Shown: positions 6,963 to 9,130 of the stretch, piece by piece | Layout: each line of letters begins with the position of its first letter | How positions within the stretch are numbered: position 1 is the first letter of the stretch | NCBI GenBank assembly: GCA_945937975.1 | Contig: CAMEUD010000045.1 | Location: 1-9,130, forward strand | DNA: 9,130 bases | Direction: 5' to 3' | Origin: an uncultured Clostridia bacterium | GTDB lineage: Bacteria; Bacillota; Clostridia; Christensenellales; UBA1242 | The notes under the pieces: model-generated | Seen by the model: only the letters and a program-made list of their open reading frames with translations | Told to the model about the DNA's origin: nothing | The model's database searches: none | Made by a program: the position numbers and the translations under genes

Positions 6963-7845
6963 AAAATTGATAATTTCTCTAAGTGTTGTGCTTGGCATTG
7001 TTTTGCTACTAATTATTTTATATTTCACAGTGTTCACTTTAAAATCAGTTGAAGTTGATTTTAGAAATGAATCACATATATACAGTGAAGAATCAAAGCA
7101 ATCAATAGCTGAAGATTCTATAATAAAAAAAGGCTCATCAATTTTTACTTTGAGCAAAAAAACAATAACAAAAACATTGGAGAAAAATAATCCATACTTA
7201 AAGATTATAAACATAGAAACAGTTTTCCCAAGCAAAATAATTATTCATTGTGCAGAAAGGGAAGAAACTTATGCAGTAAGAGCAAATGATACAAAGTATT
7301 TTATTTGTGATGCAGAGTTCAAAGTTTTAAATGTTTCGCCAAGTTATTACAACAGTCAAGCAATACTTTTTACAGGACTTGAAAACTTGATTGAAAATAC
7401 AAATCGCGTTAATGCTGGAGAATTTTTGGAATTTTCAAGCGAAGCAGAAGTATTAAAAAGTATAGGGACAAGCTTGCTTCGTGCAAATAAAACAGTTGTA
7501 ATGCAAAAATCTTTAATTGAATCAATAGAGTTTACATCTGGAATTTATTACTACACAGCAAAAAATCAACCTTATCTTATAATCAAAGATAAAAATGGTT
7601 TTCAAACAAATGTTTATGCAATAGACACTTTGCTTGCAGAAAAGTTTCAAGCAATGTTTGCAACTTGGTCAAATGTTATCTATAATCCATCTGTCTTGTA
7701 TAAAGATGAACTAAATTCAACTGACCCAGAAAAAAAGATTGAACTTGCTGATATACCACAAAATTATTACTTAAATTACACTCTTAATGTGTATGAAGAT
7801 AATCATGGAAAACTTGATTTGGTAATATCAAAAAACGAAGAATAA
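6937..7845 (+). CDS. divIB: Cell-division protein FtsQ/DivIB (POTRA domain)
   Basis: FtsQ/DivIB is a single-pass membrane protein of the divisome that links early FtsZ/FtsA assembly to the septal synthases with FtsL and DivIC/FtsB. The 302 residues show a short basic cytoplasmic tail (1-10), one membrane helix (about 11-33), a POTRA-type domain (about 34-106) that includes SVEVDF, GSSIFTLS, NPYLKIINIETVFPSKIIIH and the family's ER (107-108), and a longer extracytoplasmic beta-type domain (to about 250), followed by a polar tail. This order matches FtsQ/DivIB, although sequence conservation in the family is low and the assignment rests partly on its place before ftsA. Translation starts at a TTG, 26 bases inside murA, with a strong ribosome binding site. 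Overlap and the weak start codon suggest coupled, low-level synthesis. Confidence 0.86.
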   Translation: MKESLQKNKKLIISLSVVLGIVLLLIILYFTVFTLKSVEVDFRNESHIYSEESKQSIAEDSIIKKGSSIFTLSKKTITKTLEKNNPYLKIINIETVFPSKIIIHCAEREETYAVRANDTKYFICDAEFKVLNVSPSYYNSQAILFTGLENLIENTNRVNAGEFLEFSSEAEVLKSIGTSLLRANKTVVMQKSLIESIEFTSGIYYYTAKNQPYLIIKDKNGFQTNVYAIDTLLAEKFQAMFATWSNVIYNPSVLYKDELNSTDPEKKIELADIPQNYYLNYTLNVYEDNHGKLDLVISKNEE

Positions 7846-7881
7846 ATGATTAAAAATATTAAAATTTATTCAAGTTTTTTT
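7840..7881 (+). terminator. Weak candidate intrinsic terminator after ftsQ/divIB
   Basis: GAATAAAT (7840-7847) is complementary to ATTTATTC (7864-7871) across a 16-base loop, followed after two bases by GTTTTTTT (7874-7881). The arrangement has the right order for a rho-independent terminator. However, the stem has only one G-C pair and overlaps the ftsQ stop codon, so its stability is doubtful. In a genome this AT-rich such inverted repeats arise easily by chance. If real, it would separate the murE-divIB transcript from ftsA. Confidence 0.28.
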
Positions 7882-7882
7882 A

Positions 7883-7911
7883 TTGACATAATAAATTTAA
7901 TTGTTTATAAT
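7883..7911 (+). promoter_or_regulatory. Consensus-perfect sigma70/sigmaA-type promoter for ftsA
   Basis: TTGACA (7883-7888), a 17-base spacer and TATAAT (7906-7911) match the bacterial housekeeping consensus at all twelve positions with ideal spacing. The predicted start is near 7918, giving a leader of about 73 bases before the GTG of ftsA. It is the strongest promoter prediction in the window and suggests that ftsA, and probably ftsZ beyond the edge, has its own high-level transcription. Confidence 0.8.
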
Positions 7912-7930
7912 TATAAAAAAATGTTATAAT
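7901..7930 (+). promoter_or_regulatory. Second, overlapping promoter with extended -10 for ftsA
   Basis: A second TATAAT lies at 7925-7930, preceded by TGT (7922-7924), which makes an extended -10 element. A weak -35, TTGTTT (7901-7906), lies 18 bases upstream and overlaps the -10 of the first promoter. The predicted start is near 7937. Because the two cannot easily be occupied at once, they may act as alternatives, or one may be a chance match in AT-rich DNA. Confidence 0.45.
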
Positions 7931-7990
7931 TATGCATAAAATAATTTTTAGCAAAATTGTGATATTAAAATAGAAAAAAAGGAGAATATT

Positions 7991-9130
7991 GTGCCACAAG
8001 ATAAGGTTACAGTAATAGATATTGGTTCAAAAAGTATTAGCGTTTTGATAGGTAGTCGTGGAGCTAATGATTCATTTGCTGTAAGTGGATATGGGGAACA
8101 AGAATACGCTGGATATTATGAAGGCGAATTTTTGGAAGAAGACAAACTTTTTGAAACTTTTCAAAAAGCAATCAATGATGCTCAAAGTTCAGCAAATTTA
8201 GTAATAGACAAGGTTTATATTGGTGTTCCAGCAAACTTTTGTCAATGCAAAACAAGAACAATAGTGCAATCATTTGGTCAAAGAATAAAATTAAGAGAAG
8301 AAGATTTACAAACTATCTATCAAAGTGCAGATGATAATACTAATGAAAATTTGGTGTTACTCAGTTGCTCTCCAATTATGTTTGTTTTAGACGATGGGAG
8401 AAAAGTTTTTGATGCTTGTGGACAAAGAACATCAAAGATAAGTGCAACTTTAAGTTTTGTTTATGCAGAAAAACAATTTATTGAAAAAATAAATTCATTA
8501 ATAAAGCAACTTGGTATAAGTTCAGTTGAATATTTATCTTCAACACTTTGTGAAAGTATGTATTTATTACCAAAAGAAAGAAGGGAAGAAAAAGCAATTT
8601 TAATTGATTGTGGCTATATTGAAACATCAGTTGCAGTAATAAAAGGTGATGGTCTTTTGGACTTGAAATCATTTGCAGTTGGTGGTGGTCATATTTCAGC
8701 AGATTTATCACAATGCTTGGGGATTTCATTCAATGAAGCAGAACAATTAAGGAAGCAATTAATCTTATCAGTTGTTCCAAGTGATGCAGATGATTATGAA
8801 CTTGAAAGAAATGGTGCAAATTTCCCAATTAGTATGAGAAATGCAAACGAAATAACATCTGCAAGACTTGAAATGATTGCATCACTTATAAAAAAATGCG
8901 TGTGCTATGATGGGCAAGACCTTCCAGCAGTTCCATATTACATAACAGGTGGTGGAATTTCATACACCAAAGGTGCAAAAGATATTTTGTCTGGATATTT
9001 GGGTGTGAATTTAACTTTAATTTATCCAAGAGATATGCAATTAAGTAAACCACATTATTCATCACTTTTGGGACTTATTGACAAAGCATTAAGTTTAGAA
9101 AATAAAAATAATGGATTTTTCAAAAATCTA
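7991..9130 (+). CDS. ftsA: FtsA-like actin-family cell-division protein (3' end beyond window)
   Basis: FtsA is an actin-like ATPase that tethers FtsZ filaments to the membrane. The visible 380 residues cover nearly the whole family length. Seen: phosphate-1 region VIDIGSKS at 8-15; a segment at about 80-165 in the position of FtsA's 1C subdomain, with GVPANF (78-83); phosphate-2 region LIDCGYIETS at 204-213; AVGGGHISADLSQCLG at 229-244 followed by NEAEQLRKQ (248-256); and adenosine-site TGGG at 319-322. The final visible residues, NGFFKNL, could begin the C-terminal amphipathic membrane-targeting helix. Oddity: phosphate-2 lacks the usual DxGGGTTD pattern, so nucleotide binding may be altered. 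The GTG start has AAAGGAGA (7978-7985) five bases upstream. Its place after ftsQ/divIB and behind its own promoter supports FtsA; other actin-fold proteins such as PilM are less likely here. Confidence 0.83.
   Translation, partial: MPQDKVTVIDIGSKSISVLIGSRGANDSFAVSGYGEQEYAGYYEGEFLEEDKLFETFQKAINDAQSSANLVIDKVYIGVPANFCQCKTRTIVQSFGQRIKLREEDLQTIYQSADDNTNENLVLLSCSPIMFVLDDGRKVFDACGQRTSKISATLSFVYAEKQFIEKINSLIKQLGISSVEYLSSTLCESMYLLPKERREEKAILIDCGYIETSVAVIKGDGLLDLKSFAVGGGHISADLSQCLGISFNEAEQLRKQLILSVVPSDADDYELERNGANFPISMRNANEITSARLEMIASLIKKCVCYDGQDLPAVPYYITGGGISYTKGAKDILSGYLGVNLTLIYPRDMQLSKPHYSSLLGLIDKALSLENKNNGFFKNL

Noticed and set aside
6415..7235. Open frames on the - strand opposite murA and divIB (for example 6415-6690 and 6924-7235).
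   Set aside because: They lie opposite genes with clear family motifs, show no family resemblance of their own and no ribosome binding sites; they are by-products of low stop-codon density in the opposite frame.
7846..7929. A 27-residue open frame beginning at an ATG directly after the divIB stop codon.
   Set aside because: It has no ribosome binding site, lies across the ftsA promoter elements and its composition is that of random AT-rich DNA.
8478..8729. An open frame on the - strand opposite ftsA.
   Set aside because: It is opposite a well-supported coding frame and has no recognisable motif.
991..8990. The hexamer GGTGCA occurs more than ten times, always on the + strand, and looked like a possible oriented genome motif.
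   Set aside because: The occurrences I checked are in frame as Gly-Ala (GGT GCA), the preferred codons here, and cluster in murA where that pair is common. Codon bias explains them.

Overview
The window is a very AT-rich stretch of bacterial chromosome (roughly 30% G+C by eye, not computed). It holds most of a peptidoglycan-synthesis and cell-division (dcw) cluster on the + strand, and one partial gene on the - strand. Low G+C, heavy use of AGA/AAA/ATA codons, the standard code, purine-rich ribosome binding sites, some TTG and GTG starts and the order murE-mraY-murD-ftsW-...-divIB-ftsA all suggest a low-GC Bacillota (Firmicutes) lineage, probably clostridial. MurE carries the DNPR motif, so the wall is predicted to contain meso-diaminopimelate. 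I cannot name a species.

Layout. 1-630 (-): the 5' part of a uridine-kinase/phosphoribulokinase-family nucleoside kinase, running off the left edge. 631-825: a divergent intergenic region with a well-formed promoter facing left and a weaker one facing right. 826-5650 (+): murE, mraY, murD and ftsW, each overlapping the next by a few to 20 bases. 5651-5699: a short gap where many relatives have murG. 5700-7845 (+): murA and then ftsQ/divIB, which starts at a TTG inside the end of murA. 7846-7990: an intergenic region with a weak possible terminator, a consensus-perfect sigma70/sigmaA-type promoter and a second extended -10 element. 7991-9130 (+): an ftsA-like gene, nearly complete, running off the right edge.

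How the genes work together. MurA makes the first committed precursor, UDP-GlcNAc-enolpyruvate. MurD and MurE add D-Glu and meso-DAP. MraY moves the finished pentapeptide onto undecaprenyl phosphate to give lipid I. The SEDS protein FtsW polymerises lipid II at the septum. FtsQ/DivIB is part of the divisome scaffold, and FtsA tethers FtsZ to the membrane. MurB, MurC, MurF, MurG, a septal PBP, FtsL and FtsZ are needed for the pathway but are not in the window.

I found no exotic system, mobile element, CRISPR array or RNA gene. The points worth a second look are within this core cluster: loss of murG from its usual place, a start of the cluster at murE, a kinase lacking the usual N-terminal half, unusual motif substitutions in MurD, MurE and FtsA, and a perfect promoter that separates ftsA from the wall-synthesis genes.
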